Source: Acanthosepion pharaonis (Eukaryota; Mollusca; Cephalopoda; Sepiida; Sepiidae). Taken from it: a DNA stretch of 64,000 nt. The position numbers and the translations under genes are program-made. Numbering within the stretch: position 1 is the first letter of the stretch; every line of letters begins with the position of its first letter. The DNA lies in contig CAHIKZ030000957.1 of the NCBI GenBank assembly GCA_903632075.3, positions 2,647,001-2,711,000 of the forward strand, in the 5' to 3' direction. Of this stretch, positions 10,310 through 21,580 are shown piece after piece. Under the pieces are notes generated by a model. The model did not search any database and was not told where the DNA came from. It was given only the letters and a program-made list of their open reading frames with translations.

Positions 10310-10740
10310 CGATAGAATTGTCATCTGCCTTGAATGGATGACAACCGGTTACCAATGCAAATCTTTTGCTCTCATCTCATGGAAGGAAATCATAAAAGAG
10401 GAGATCAAAAGAAGAGATTAAAGGGCGTTCTAAAAACAAAAAAACAAAAACCCGAAGAAATGTAAAATCGGCATCAACAGCCGGGAATCCAGTGCAATGA
10501 ACAGAACTCTCTAGAGATAGATTAACAGGGAAGGAACAACAATCTTCGAATCAAAATGATCAGCCGAAAGATGTCGAAAAGACAACAATTAATGTCGAAT
10601 CTACCATCCAAAGCATCCGTTCCTCAATGTAGAAGGATCGTTCAAACAAAAATCAGTCTTATTATTCTTATCTGGATCCAGAAACACAACTGACAGAAGT
10701 AAACAAAACATGACCATCATACTCGACTACAAGGGACAGC
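10310..10740 (+). mobile_element. LINE family 3 fragment, copy 1
   Basis: Shares long blocks with 11880-12300, including 'GTAAAATCGGCATCAACAGC' and 'GAACAGAACTCTCTAGAGAT'. By position it is the C-terminal part of the ORF2 after the reverse transcriptase. Frames are heavily broken. Confidence 0.7.
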
Positions 10741-10764
10741 CACAAGAGAGTTTATATTTCGTCA

Positions 10765-10878
10765 ACGTGAATTAATTTCCAAGATCGTGACATCATAACT
10801 GTCATCGAAATCTTAGTTTACAAGGCAGTAGTGATTCCAACTCTCCTGTATGCATCTAAGACCTGCACGAAGAATGGT
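10765..10878 (+). mobile_element. LINE family 3 fragment, non-colinear piece
   Basis: Reads 'RDIITVIEILVYKAVVIPTL' and then 'LYASKTCT'. This segment precedes the 10310-10740 segment in the intact LINE, so the two pieces are out of order and come from a rearrangement or separate insertions. Confidence 0.6.
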
Positions 10879-11064
10879 TATTTCTACATATTAGTTAAAG
10901 GAATTATTTTTCCTATGTTTTTGTATGTTTAACCATTGTTTTTTGTGTGTGTAGTAATCCAAATTGTTCTTGGACTGCTGGAAAAATCTCCCTTTGCTTA
11001 ATAAAACAATTAGGATTGGTCAGAGAAAGGGGAGAATGAGGTCTTTGATCTTATCTTTTTATAG

Positions 11065-11067
<3 letters not shown>

Positions 11068-11123
<56 letters not shown>

Positions 11124-11175
11124 TTTGTATGGTGTATACGGTTCGTGTGTGTGTGTGTGTGTGTGTGCGTGTGTG
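11068..11175. repeat. (TA)n followed by (GT)n microsatellites
   Basis: TA array to about 11116, then GTGT-rich sequence from 11144. Confidence 0.95.
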
Positions 11176-11334
11176 TTTCGTCTAGTGTGTTTCTTTGGGG
11201 CCAGTATGAATGTATATATTCGTTTTATATACCTATGTACTATATATTATATAATTATAAAGAAATCTATGCTATAATAGCAATTACTTTGTATGGTGAA
11301 TTTGTGTGCGTGTGATCCGCCTAGTGTGTTTGGC

Positions 11335-11338
<4 letters not shown>

Positions 11339-11392
<54 letters not shown>
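11339..11392. repeat. (TA)n microsatellite
   Basis: About 54 bp of TA. The flank 11270-11338 repeats the phrase 'CTTTGTATGGTG' seen at 11123. Confidence 0.95.
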
Positions 11393-11395
<3 letters not shown>

Positions 11396-11554
11396 CGAAC
11401 TTCAAGGCATGAAGATTGTATTTAAGCATGAAACAGACGCTTGGTGTTGACCTCGATGTCCAGTTTTATATTTACCTAATGTTTATCCCTAATATTTACC
11501 CACATATATATAAACACACTTGGAGAATGTGGATAACTATCCCGATCTTCTTGC

Positions 11555-12350
11555 ATTGACCTTCAGGATAAGTTGCAACAACGTCTCAAATGTGCAAGAT
11601 CAGCTTTTCGTCACCTTCGAAATGAAATTTTCCATGATCGTGATATCATAACGGTCCCGAAAATGTTAATATACTAGGCAGTAGTGATTGCATCTCTCTT
11701 GTATGCCTCTGAAACCTGAACAACTTAGCGATGGCATCTGAAATTCATTAAAAAATGTCATCAGCATTGTCTGCGAAGTATCTGGAACATCAGTTGGGAA
11801 GACAAAAGAACTAACGTCTGTCTACAGGAACAATCTAAAATGAGCAGCAATGAAGCCATCGTCATAAAAATCAATTTCGATGGATTGGATATCTCCTGCG
11901 TATGGATGATATCCGGCTACCAAATGAAATCTTTTACTTTCATTCCAAGGAAGGGAAACAGAAGAAAAGAGATCAAAAGAAGAGATTCATGGACATTCTA
12001 AAGACAAAAACAAAAGACGAAGATATGTAAAATCGGCATCAACAGCCGGGAATCCAGTGCAATGAACAGAACTCTCTAGAGATATATTATCAGGGAAGGA
12101 ACAACAATCTTCGAATCAAAACGATCAGTCGTACTTGAAGATAAAAGAATACGTCGAACCAAGGCCTAATCCGCCATCTGGAGCAAACTGTTCTCAATGT
12201 CGAAGGGACGTTCAAGCAAAAATCGGTCTCATCTCCGGATCCACAAACAAAACTGACCAAGACAAACAAAACAATACCGCCATCATCGACCACGTGGAAT
12301 AGCTACGATACGATTAGTAGTGGATGGCTGGCCGCTCGATTCCGAGTATA
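11555..12350 (+). mobile_element. LINE family 3 ORF2 C-terminal region, copy 2
   Basis: Reads 'AFRHLRNEIFHDRDIITVPK', 'AVVIASLLYASET', 'CHQHCLRSIWNISWEDKRTN' and 'SSNEAIVIKINFDGLDISCV', then the blocks shared with 10310-10740. The order RT-palm tail, 'W.GH..R' region and a decayed C-terminal Cys pair (CSQC near 12190) is that of RTE-like elements ending in a zinc finger. Multiple stops and frameshifts. It is distinct from LINE families 1 and 2. Confidence 0.7.
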
Positions 12351-12639
12351 TCCATCTACTAGGACGGCTAGCTAGTTCCTGTTCAGGCTCGTCTGGGTTT
12401 GTTCAACGCTTATAAATCCAACTTGTAATTTATACTTGCTATGGTCCAATACCCTCGCACCACAGTTATGGTTCAAGGTTAGAACCAAGGAAGAACAACA
12501 CGAACACAAGAGTAGAATAACAAAGATATATTACAACAGAAATATAGTACAAGAAGTTGAAGGTGTTGGTAATGACTGTCTGTCTGGTTTAGAGTGAACT
12601 AATATTGTCTCGACTCGTTACACCATTCATTCGGTATGT
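12351..12639. other. Spacer of unknown origin
   Basis: Moderate GC, no open frame of note and no match to other parts of the window. Confidence 0.4.
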
Positions 12640-12870
12640 AGCCACCCCCCACGAGGGTTGCATGTGGCACAAGGCCAAGTTTAACGGATCGGCCAAAAAT
12701 ATACCCTTTGAACCCGCCTAGACGGGTTCAGGGCCTGTCTACCTCCCCGGACGAAACCCTGCCCTTCGACAAAGCTTCGTCCGGGTTCCTCTCTGCCAAA
12801 ACAGAGAGTTCAACAGTCATGACCTGGTGTTGGTTGCACCATTCGTTCATTATACCTCTTGAGAGGCGCA
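12640..12870. repeat. GC-rich repeat G, diverged copy
   Basis: Shares 'GTGGCACAAGGCC', 'CCTTCGACA' plus 'AGCTTC', and the order of blocks with 15335-15725. CpG-rich compared with its surroundings. Class unknown; a SINE or LTR piece is possible. Confidence 0.5.
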
Positions 12871-13189
12871 GTATTCATAATGTCAGGAAGAGTTCATTAT
12901 TGCTATAGGTAAGTTCCGATAACAATACTGGAAACAGTTTCTGGGAGAGAGTGCATAACTCGGCAAATCATTACATCATGTTACCACAACCATCGAAAGC
13001 TTTGGAAAAGTTCCATCTAACCAATTTTACTCACAAGGATGGCGTTCAAACGTGATATGTTTTTCATGCACATTCCAAAGGTGTCTGGGGCCATCTCCCA
13101 TCGTTGATATCACTTCCTTGACAAATTGGCAATGGGGAAGATTCGAAACCGGGTGTCATAGTCGGAATGCTGGTGTTCTAAACTAGTGT
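12871..13189. other. Unassigned sequence
   Basis: No feature supported. 'GATTCGAAACCGGG' near 13140 resembles a tRNA-type B-box, but no head or second copy was found. Confidence 0.4.
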
Positions 13190-13300
13190 TTCTCAACCGT
13201 TTTTGAGTCACGGACCCCTTTACTCGTGGACCCCTTTAGCCACAGACACCTTGAGTCACGCACCCCTACAAGAAATGGACTTTCATAGACATACAGACAA
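13190..13300. mobile_element. hAT-like terminal sequence
   Basis: 'TAGTGTTTCTCAACCGTTTT' followed by repeated 'ACGGACCCCTTTACTCGTGG'-type text is typical of hAT-family non-autonomous element ends (CAGTGTTTCTCAACC, from memory). Only one end is seen. Confidence 0.4.
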
Positions 13301-13370
13301 GTGTTGCATAGACCATTGGTGGGGTGGCCTTTTTGACGGTGTCGATTCACTCCTATGTTGTATCCTCTCT

Positions 13371-13467
13371 CGCTCTCTCTCTCTCTTTCACTCTCTCTCT
13401 CTCTCTCTCTCTCACACACACTTTCTTCTTCTTCTTCTTCTTCTTCTTCTTCTTCTTCTTCTTCTTC
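13371..13467. repeat. (CT)n and (CTT)n microsatellites
   Basis: CT-rich from 13371 to about 13412, ACAC, then CTT repeats to 13467. Open frames across it are low-complexity artefacts. Confidence 0.95.
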
Positions 13468-13499
13468 CGGTCGGCGATCGCTAGGGGTTTTTCTTTCAG

Positions 13500-14260
13500 T
13501 GACAAAAGAAGTTCAACACAGGGAATTTTAACTTAGCTATTTTATTAACATGGACGTATACATCTACTAACTATCCAGTGGGGTCTCTTCCTCACTGAGG
13601 AGCCGTTTCAGACACGAAAGAGAACCCGTCTACATTGATTGACAGTTCAGAAACTCCGAGAAAACCATTTCTCTATCATTCTCATGCTCGTTCAACCAAT
13701 CAAAATCAACTTCCTTGTTTTGTCTTCCATCTGCCCCAAAGGTCAACCTCAGAAATATCATAGCCTGATTAATATTTCACAATACTTGTCCGTTCATTTC
13801 TCCATACTTCACCCTCATGCACACCACACACGCATCACTTTTTAGCCAGCCACGCCAATTAGTCCTCACCAGTATATGATAAGATTAATTCGTGATAAAC
13901 CGTGGAAAATGAGAATTATCACTTGTTCTTATTTGGGGGAAGTTAGAGAAATGGCTTCCCATTATCTTCTCCGTGGTTAGACATTCATCATTTTTCTTCT
14001 CTTAGACGGGTTGCCATTCAAGGCTAGAGTGACCAATAGCTGGAATGAGGAAATATGTGTCCGTACGAAAGAGAGATCAAATGACTTGGCCAAAATTTGA
14101 ACTCGCAATGCCAACGTCCCGTATTGGCGCCAATAACAATTGCACTACATTAACATCCACTGAACGACCAATTATGTGCAATATAATTTCACTTTAACTA
14201 AACTGGAGTGCGTCGAAATGAATAGTGTTAATGTAACTGCGTTGATAAATATTTACTAAA
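13500..14260. other. Unassigned sequence with a weak tRNA-like segment
   Basis: Reversed, 14080-14160 reads 'GTAGTGCAATTG' and later GCGAGTTCAAATT, weakly like the A and B boxes of a tRNA-derived SINE. Nothing else was recognised. Confidence 0.3.
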
Positions 14261-14269
14261 ATATCTCTG

Positions 14270-14935
14270 AGTTTCTCAAGGTGGTCCAGGCGAACCACCG
14301 GTGGTCCACATAACATTTCGAGTGGTCCACAGAGAATTCGTAGCCATAAAAAATTGTAGCCATTTCACAAAAACGTATCTAAATTATTCATACTTTGAAG
14401 AATTAAAAAAATATATTTTTAATTACCCACATGTCCATTCTATTTGAAAATTTCGAAATTACGTAGGTATTATGCAGTGCTATATTAATTTAATTTTTAC
14501 TATGTATATTTATTATATATATATATATAAATGTTATATACACTATATATAATATAATTTTTTTATTCATATAATCTGGATTTTTCGGCTGTTGTGGATG
14601 TTTTCAGTAGAAAAATAAATAAATTAAGATCCCAACAGCAGAGGAATTTTCAGACTAAGACTGAATGATATCATCAAAATTCATTATGATATCTTGTGTC
14701 AGTAACACCAAGATTAAGGGAGTCAATAGCTGAATGGACTAAGACTGAATGACATCATCAAAATTGATTATGATATCCTTTGATTATCGTTGTTTATTAA
14801 AATAAATTTGTCTTTTCATTGAGTATTTTGTGTGAAAATTGGAAGCCCTAAAATTAAAAGTAGGGTGGTCCATTTGAATTTTCGAAGAAAATAATGTTAA
14901 AAAAGGCTGAAAAAAGGTTGAACACTGGACTATAC
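14270..14935. mobile_element. hAT-like non-autonomous element (tentative)
   Basis: The left end 'CTGAGTTTCTCAAGGTGGTC' with 'ACCACCGGTGGTCCAC' and the right end 'GGTGGTCC...AAAAAAGGTTGAACACTGG' resemble the inverted ends of hAT elements with CAGTGTTTCTCAAC termini. No clear 8-bp duplication was found and no transposase is present. Confidence 0.45.
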
Positions 14936-15205
14936 TGGTACAGGTTTATATGATATTTATATGGCATCTATTTATCTAGCGAGATAATGATAGCGAGCCG
15001 TGTTGGTCTCATAAAAGAATGACATCATCACAAATTGATTGAAATGATATCTGGTACGAGCCGCTGTAGTCATTTCAAAACCACCAAGGTGAGTTTCTGG
15101 TCCCTCTTAAAGACGGAACCGTAGTCAATACGGTATGAATGGACTAAGAACACTAACGTTATTCATAAAATTGAATGACATCATCGAAAAAATTGATTTT
15201 TTCTT
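14656..15205. repeat. Dispersed GAATGAYATCATC motif, four copies
   Basis: 'GAATGATATCATCA' or 'GAATGACATCATC' occurs near 14662, 14753, 15020 and 15174. Each is followed within about 10 bases by AATTSATT, and three of them by GATATC. The spacing is irregular, so it is not a simple tandem array. Confidence 0.7.
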
Positions 15206-15224
15206 GTTTTTTTTTTTGTCTTTT

Positions 15225-15270
15225 TTTTTACGGCATGTAACCTCAATGGGTTATTATTTGTTTTTTAGGG
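15225..15270 (-). mobile_element. SINE B tail fragment, antisense
   Basis: 'TTTACGGCATGTAACCTCAA' then TGGGTTATTA is the reversed SINE B 3' tail (see 22444-22978). Confidence 0.5.
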
Positions 15271-15334
15271 AAAGTTACTGAATGAATCATATCTACCAAC
15301 CACTGAAGTAGTCAACTCCTCGACAAGGTCAACT

Positions 15335-15725
15335 GCAGGATATCTACCAACCGCCCCACGCGGTCAGATGTGGCACAAGGCCGATTTTAATGTGGGGTAT
15401 CTGAGCATGCAGGCTCGGCCAGAAATTCCCCGTAGACCCCGTATAAAACGGGGTCGAGTAGCAGTTTCCCGAGACGAAAGTCTGACCTTCGACATAGCTT
15501 CATTTGGAGATCCTCTTTACCCGGAGGCAGAGAGTTTGACCAGCACAGCTGGAGACGAATCTTTAACTGCAGGATATTCACCAACCGCCCCACGAGGTGA
15601 GATATGGCACAAGTCCGAAATTAATATGGGGTATCCGAGCCTGTAGGCTCGCCCAAAAATTCCCCGTAGAACCCGGATAAAACGGAGCCGAGTAGCTGCT
15701 TCCCGAGACGAGATGTAGTCTATCG
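15335..15725. repeat. GC-rich repeat G, two direct copies
   Basis: 'CTGCAGGATATCTACCAACC' at 15330 and a near copy at 15566 start two direct units holding 'GTGGCACAAG', 'TATGGGGTATCCGAGC', 'AAAATTCCCCGTAGA' and 'TTCCCGAGACGA'. Unit length is near 235 bp. CpG-rich. A diverged third copy lies at 12640-12870. Identity unknown. Confidence 0.7.
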
Positions 15726-16145
15726 TCATACCCAGGACGGACGACGTTAGTAGAAGAGATGCATACAGAAATGTTGGTTACGCCATGTTTCCACGGATGT
15801 TACAAAAATGGCGGTTCTTTCTATAAAAGAAAAATAAGAAAGAAAGATTATTATAACGTTACACAACTTACTAACTTTATAATTATATTGTACGTTTGTG
15901 ACAATCGACACCATGGTTCAAGTTGAGTTGACATTTAACTCTTTACTAATTAAATTAATCGAACGATTCTCACTGACACTGTTGATACTTTCACGAGTTG
16001 CAATACGCTACAGACAAGGAATTGATAGGTATCAGAAATTACCGAAATTGATTTAGTGCCAGCTAAATCAATTAAGTAAAGTTTCTGTCTTCGGGTGCAA
16101 CCATTTTGAAAAGGACAGCTGATAATTAAAAAGGCAAGAGAAAAA
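15726..16145. other. AT-rich spacer, starting with a SINE B head remnant
   Basis: 15712-15735 (TAGTCTATCGTCATACCCAG) is the reversed SINE B head. The remainder has no recognised feature. Confidence 0.4.

Positions 16146-16146
<1 letters not shown>

Positions 16147-16176
<30 letters not shown>
16147..16176. repeat. (TA)n microsatellite
   Basis: About 30 bp of TA. Confidence 0.9.
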
Positions 16177-16179
<3 letters not shown>

Positions 16180-16437
16180 CTCCCAATCGTAACTGAATCT
16201 CGTCTTTAACTCTCAACGTCTAACGATAATTTTTTTAGCTTCCTGCATATTGAATTAAGTTTACTGTATCTTTGTATGGGTTGACATCGATAATTGTCTT
16301 TTTTACCGTTTGTTATGTACTTGGGTGTAATTTAATTACTTTGTTAGATTAGTAAGCTTTTTTTCGTTTAAAATATTTCTTACACACACACACATAATAT
16401 ATATTACGCGAACACCAGGAGAAGACTAATGATTAAA

Positions 16438-16439
<2 letters not shown>

Positions 16440-16484
<45 letters not shown>
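16440..16484. repeat. (CT)n microsatellite
   Basis: Pure CT for about 45 bp. Confidence 0.95.
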
Positions 16485-16488
<4 letters not shown>

Positions 16489-16875
16489 CGAATAAACAAG
16501 ATGGCTGTCAATGCTATCTATGTTAACCTCAGTGTTGTTTTATGTATTCGGCAAATTTGCATTCATTAAGCGCAAATAGAATACACTGAAATGGCTTTTT
16601 CGACAGAAATAAAAACTACGGTCTACACCGGTGTCAAGAATAACGCATCAGAATTGCAGTAATAAAAATAAATTAATGATGGAATTTGTGGGGAAAAGAA
16701 GAACAAAGATGAGAGATAGACTCACCTGCATTTATCTTTTGCTTATTGGTGCAGAAATGCGGTTATATGCAAAACAGATAAGAAAAAAATCGAGTCCCTG
16801 CTGCCTCATACAATGCTTAATTCACTGATGACAATGAACTTTTGCTTACTCTTTTCAACCTTTTAGATTACCAAA

Positions 16876-16878
<3 letters not shown>

Positions 16879-16911
<33 letters not shown>
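16879..16911. repeat. (TA)n microsatellite
   Basis: TA array placed just upstream of a hammerhead-like motif. Confidence 0.9.
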
Positions 16912-16916
<5 letters not shown>

Positions 16917-16937
16917 TTTATCATATAGACAAAAACA

Positions 16938-16999
16938 GTTCACTACAAAGATGCAACTTCGTTTCGGTGCATTTCAATTGCACCTCGACAGGTGAGAAC
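16938..16999 (-). ncRNA. Hammerhead ribozyme-like motif, one core change
   Basis: On the minus strand: core box CTGTCGA (consensus CUGANGA, A6 changed to U), stem II GGTGCA/TGCACC with a 7-nt loop, then GAAAC and a short stem III AC-GAA-GU, with GUU at the expected cleavage position. Stem I pairs only distally (GTTC/GAAC). It is probably derived from a Penelope-like element end and probably inactive. Confidence 0.4.
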
Positions 17000-17604
17000 C
17001 AAAAATGGTTATGTACAATTCTGCTTGTAAGCAAGCCGCATGCGAAACGTCACTTCCTTTTTTTCCATTTGTTTGAGAAAAAATATACATGAAGCAAAAA
17101 GGAATCGAAGTGAAACAATAGTGCCTTCTGCTATAAAAATTATTGAACGTGGTTTAAAAATCTGCTACAATTGGTTCATAAATACCAAACATGTCACTTG
17201 CAAAAACCAAGTTGTGCCTTTTTCTTAGCCATAATTGTGACTTTTTTCTGTCACAGGAAAAAAAGAAACAGAACAATGTTAGCACTATTTCTGTGTCTTT
17301 CATTAATAGACATTGTTTAACCCTGATTCTACCCCGAACTCTAGTATCCTTAACCCTAACTCAAGGGTTCCCATCTGACTTTAGGCCATACTCCACTTTG
17401 TTATTTCTAAAATTCTGGCGTCCGCCTGTAGTATTTAATTCTTGCATATATGTCATTTGCACATGTACGTTCATACACACAAAATATTTTTATGTATGCA
17501 TACTGTATATGCATCGAATGTATAAACATGCATTAACATTAAGACTCTCACTCAGACACACTAGAAAACATTTCACTGTTAATAAAATTGTCTAGCATGA
17601 CACA
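17000..17604. other. AT-rich unassigned sequence
   Basis: A 134-codon open frame lies at 17191-17595, but no domain or composition supports coding. No repeat match was seen. Confidence 0.4.
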
Positions 17605-17688
17605 GTGAACGAACTTTCTTAGCTGCAGGCTTAGCAATGAATTCAATATACTCTTTCCACTGCATGTCAGCAGAAAACGTTAGTTGCA
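17605..17688 (-). mobile_element. LINE family 2 fragment, antisense
   Basis: The minus strand reads 'LTFSADMQWKEYIEFIAKPA' then AKKV, the region between the reverse transcriptase and the C-terminal domain. Confidence 0.7.
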
Positions 17689-17747
17689 ATAAGTCAGTCT
17701 CCTGGAGGTTAATTTCTTGATATGGAAACTATTGACAAAAATAATCA

Positions 17748-18380
17748 TTATTCAAAAATATTCTACAATGGTTGGTTGTTTTGTTTTGTGGCATATCAAG
17801 CTCAGTGGGTCATTTAATGTCAACAAAAGTTTTGAAATAAATTCATAGCGATAGTTTGGTAAAAAAAAAATGGTGTGTATGTATACATACATATTTAAAC
17901 CATTTTTCAATTACTCATATTTTTGAGTATAATCCAATTTATTTTAGGAAATTTACAATCTTGGATGGTTTTATTTTCGCAAAAAGGTTTTTTTTTAAAT
18001 TACTCACTTGGTAATATTTTGTCCGTGCTAGATCAAAATCTACAAACTCTAATAGTATATGTTTCACTGTAAATTATAATTATTGCTGATAATAATTTTT
18101 CCTTCAAAAATTATTGCTCGTAATAATTTTTTTATTACAAAGTATTTCTGGTATTATAACCTATTTTTACACAAGTTTGGGTGTTAAATATTTGCCCATA
18201 GTTGGGACCCTAACAGGTGCTACCACCCCGGGTCAGTGTGGACCCGGGAACACCAGCAACTAAGAAGTGGTTCCACGCACCTCAAAACCTCCTGAACAGA
18301 GGCCTTGCTGTTGGAGGTAGTTTATCGTCATACCCAGGACGTGGATGTAGTTTATTGTCATACCCAGGATGATGTTCTAC
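17748..18380 (-). mobile_element. SINE B, antisense, with duplicated head
   Basis: Reversed, it has the head 'ATGACGATAAACTACATCC' twice (near 18310 and 18350), 'GGTTTTGAGGTGCGTGGAAC', 'GGTAGCACCTGTTAGGGTCC', 'AACTATGGGCAAATA', an AT-rich middle with ATTACCAG-type repeats, and the tail 'TTAAATGACCCACTGAGCTT' and 'GATATGCC'. Nearly complete. Confidence 0.75.
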
Positions 18381-19084
18381 AATGGGTTCATGTATACGAA
18401 ACTTGTCACTTGTAAAACAATGTTGTGACTTTTTTCCAAACCAACTTTTTTCTGTCACTTTATTACCAGCCACAGAATTATAGAAGCAATATTTTGCCAT
18501 GTGTGGTAATAAAATAAACACATCCTATCTCCCCTCTCGCTTGTAACTATTCATCACAATAAAATAAACATTTTTCAGTACTAAAATTGCTCAAGTAAAG
18601 CTTCAAATTAAAGTTGTTACTATATTATATGCAGTAATGACCATACATAAGACATTTTGATTGTCAAATGAAACATAGGTTTTTTTTTACCCCTAACCCT
18701 GAAAATAGCTTGAATAGTAGAAATCTTGCATCTTGGATCTCAGTGCTCTTGTGGATCAACAATACTTGGATTTTGTGAATAATTTTTTATGCCTTTTTTC
18801 CATGGAATTTATTGACAATAATAAGCGTGGTTCAAAAATCTGCTACAGTGTTTACATATGTACTAAATATGTCACACGCAAAACTAAACTGTGACTTTTT
18901 CCTAGCTAAAATTGTGACTTTTTCTTGTGACTTTATTGCCTGCCACAGATTTATCGTTATAAATGTTAGATTACGTCAGAAGTGGAGTATTACTGGCGCT
19001 ACACAACCTTCATTTTCCAGTCTTGAGTTCAAAAGATTTATTCTCCACTCCGTATCCTCTTTCCCGTAGATGTAACATTTCCAG
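18381..19084. other. AT-rich unassigned sequence
   Basis: 18380-18480 and 18830-18950 share the phrase 'CTTGTAAAACAATGTTGTGA'-like text with 17190-17250, suggesting an unnamed dispersed repeat. No coding signal. Confidence 0.35.
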
Positions 19085-19290
19085 CCTGTCGCTATTTTTA
19101 TGTCAAATGTTCAGATGAGCGCTCCATTCGTTCATTAGTCCAGAACTTTAAAATTAAGACACGTCATGTTGCGTCTAAGGATTGGAAACATCTGCGTTTT
19201 CCCTGTATTCCAAATGTAAGACAGCTTTTTCCAACAACAGTTAATCTGTGGAATAGCCTCCCGTGTGAATGCTTCCTGAGATATTACTAG
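19085..19290 (+). mobile_element. LINE C-terminal fragment, a further diverged family
   Basis: Reads 'RSIRSLVQNFKIKTRHVASK', then 'RQLFPTTVNLWNSLPCECFL', which aligns in layout with the 'F..RT..LWNSLP..CF' ending of CR1/Jockey-type elements but differs from family 2. Confidence 0.5.
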
Positions 19291-20094
19291 CTTAATACAT
19301 TCATGTCAAAGGTCATCTGTTATCTATCCTTCATATCGTCAATATCTTGACTTTTATTTCCAATCTCCTTTCATATCACAGACCTCATTTTTTTTTATCA
19401 TGAATGTTGCTTGAGTCTTGTATTGGAAGAACTTTAATATAAAATATCGTCAGAAAGCTGCAACTATCCCATACACAAAGCAGGTTAGACGTTTTATAGA
19501 AAAATACAATTAAAAAAATGGTTCGAAAAACTGACTTCGCCGGGAAACCTGCAAAAAGAAACGGACACCGGAAATTTGAAATTGAAGTCAGTAACACCTA
19601 CGCATAAATTGCATAGGCTGAACAAAAAAAATATGTGGCTTCAGGTGTTACAGTGGTTATGCACCCGCCCTATCCCTGTCGAAACAATAGAAAAAGACCA
19701 AACTCCACCATTCAAAGAAGAAAATCGTCGCCATAACAATGGAAACAGAATTAAAGCCCTATCGGTACTGAATCTCCACATGATTGAAAGGACATTTTTG
19801 ACAACCTGTTTTGGACGCTTATTTGACTCGGAACAATTTTACAAGTTCTCACGCTGTTTCCTTCAAATATGTCTATCTGTTCACAGAAACCATTAAAACA
19901 TTTAAAAGAACTCTATTTGCAAATAAAAACTTTTTTGTGAGGCGCTCAGAGGAATAGCCGTGTAATTCTTTTGAAAGTAACTTGTTTAATTTTTGGCATT
20001 GTTTTCAATTCTTGTGTTGTATTTTGACTTTGGCTATCCCAATACAAAGACAAAATACAACGCAAGAAATTAAAAACAATGTAAAAAAGATGCA
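19291..20094. other. Unassigned AT-rich sequence
   Basis: A 106-codon frame at 19576-19896 has no recognised domain. 20000-20075 is partly self-complementary ('CAATTCTTGTGTTGTATTTT' versus 'AAAATACAACGCAAGAAATT'), a possible hairpin of about 35-bp arms. Confidence 0.35.
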
Positions 20095-20585
20095 TTCTAA
20101 AAGCAGAGTATTACGAGACAGGAGGATTTCTTTGGTCACAAAGTGTTATAGTGGAACACACCTATTCTATAGTTAATACTCTCCCACCTATAATAAGTAG
20201 GAGTCGCTAAGTCGCTCAGTGAGTTGGTCAGTCAGTCAATGCCGGACGACCGTTAGTCGAATATTAAAGAATCAGCGACCCCAACTAGATTTCTCTGCGT
20301 CATTACCTATTATATCAAGTTCCTAAAGATTTGTACGTCGAACCTATTTTAGGACCAACTTAGTGAAATATAAGCCACCACTGTGAAACTACTCTACAAC
20401 ACAAAAAAAAGAGTACTGAACTGTTACATGATATTTGTCCTCCTTTACGAATGTCGGACGATCGCCCCAAAGATGAAAAAGAGACTCACGGCAACAGAGG
20501 TATGGTTCTGCAGAAGATGCTAAGGATACGATGGCCCGAACATGTGAGCAAGGATGAGGTTTTGGAGAGGACGCAAACAAAAAAA
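20095..20585 (+). mobile_element. LINE family 1 fragment flanking the 45-bp minisatellite
   Basis: Reads 'SRVLRDRRISLVTK' at 20095-20140, then after an insertion-like gap 'KKRVLNCYMIFVLLY', 'MKKRLTATEVWFCRRC' and 'HVSKDEVLERTQTKK' to 20585, where the 45-bp array starts. Confidence 0.75.
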
Positions 20586-21580
20586 CGTTTCATTGACATC
20601 ATTCATATCTTGAGCGTTCTTTTTTGATCCCGTTTCATTTACATCATTCATATATTGAGCGTTCTTTTTTGATCCCGTTTCATTTACATCATTCATATCT
20701 TGAGCGTTCTTTTTTGATCCCGTTTCATTTACATCATTCATATCTTGAGCGTTCTTTTTTGATCCCGTTTCATTTACATCTTTATCAGCGTTCTTTTTGA
20801 TCCCGTTTCATTTTCATCATTCATATCTTGAGCGTTCTTTTTTGATCCCATTTCATTTTCTTTTTTGAGCGTTCTTTTTTATCCCGTTTCATTTACATCA
20901 TTCATATCTTGAGCGTTCTTTTTGATTTCATTTTACATCTTCATATTTAGCGTTCTTTTTGATCCCGTTTCATTTCATCATTCATATTGAGCGTTCTTTT
21001 TTGATCCGTTTCATTTACATCATTCATATCTTTTCATCCCGTTTCATTTCATCATTCGTATCTTGAGCGTTCTTTTTTGATCCCGTTTCATTTACATCTT
21101 CATATCTTGAGCGTTCTTTTTTGATCCCGTTTCATTTTCATCATTCATATCTTGAGCGTTCTTTTTTGATCCCATTTCATTTACATCTTCATATCTTGAG
21201 CGTTCTTTTTTTATCCCGTTTCATTTACATCATTCATATCTTGAGCGTTCTTTTTTGATCCCATTTCATTTACATCTTCATATCTTGAGCGTTCTTTTTT
21301 GATCCGTTTCATTTACATCATTCATATCTTGAGCGTTCTTTTTTGATCCCATTTCATTTACATCTTCATATCTTGAGCATTCTTTTTTGATCCCGTTTCA
21401 TTTACATCATTCATATCTTGAGTGTCCTTTTTTGATCCCGTTTCATTTACATCATTCATATCTTGAGCGTTCTTTTTTGATCCCGTTTCATTTACATCAT
21501 TCATATCTTGAGTGTTCTTTTTTGATCCCGTTTCATTTACATCTTTCATATCTTGAGTGTCCTTTTTTGATCCCGTTTTT
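20586..21580 (-). repeat. 45-bp minisatellite, about 22 copies
   Basis: Unit on the plus strand: GATCCCGTTTCATTTACATC then ATTCATATCTTGAGCGTTCTTTTTT. Many units are exact at 45 bp; several in the middle are shortened. On the minus strand each unit codes a 15-residue repeat (NETGSKKNAQDMNDV), kept in frame only in short runs (21358-21588 and 20520-20741). The first minus-strand unit runs straight on from the LINE family 1 frame (EVLRKTGSKKDTQ), so the array seems to derive from the LINE. Confidence 0.95.

Noticed and set aside
16810..16830. CTGATGA at 16817 as a hammerhead core
   Set aside because: No GAAA with a stem II hairpin follows; a chance heptamer.
17191..17595. 134-codon frame as a gene
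   Set aside because: No domain, AT-rich, no start context or splice signals that stand out.
19576..19896. 106-codon frame as a gene
   Set aside because: Composition and context do not support coding and no similarity was recognised.
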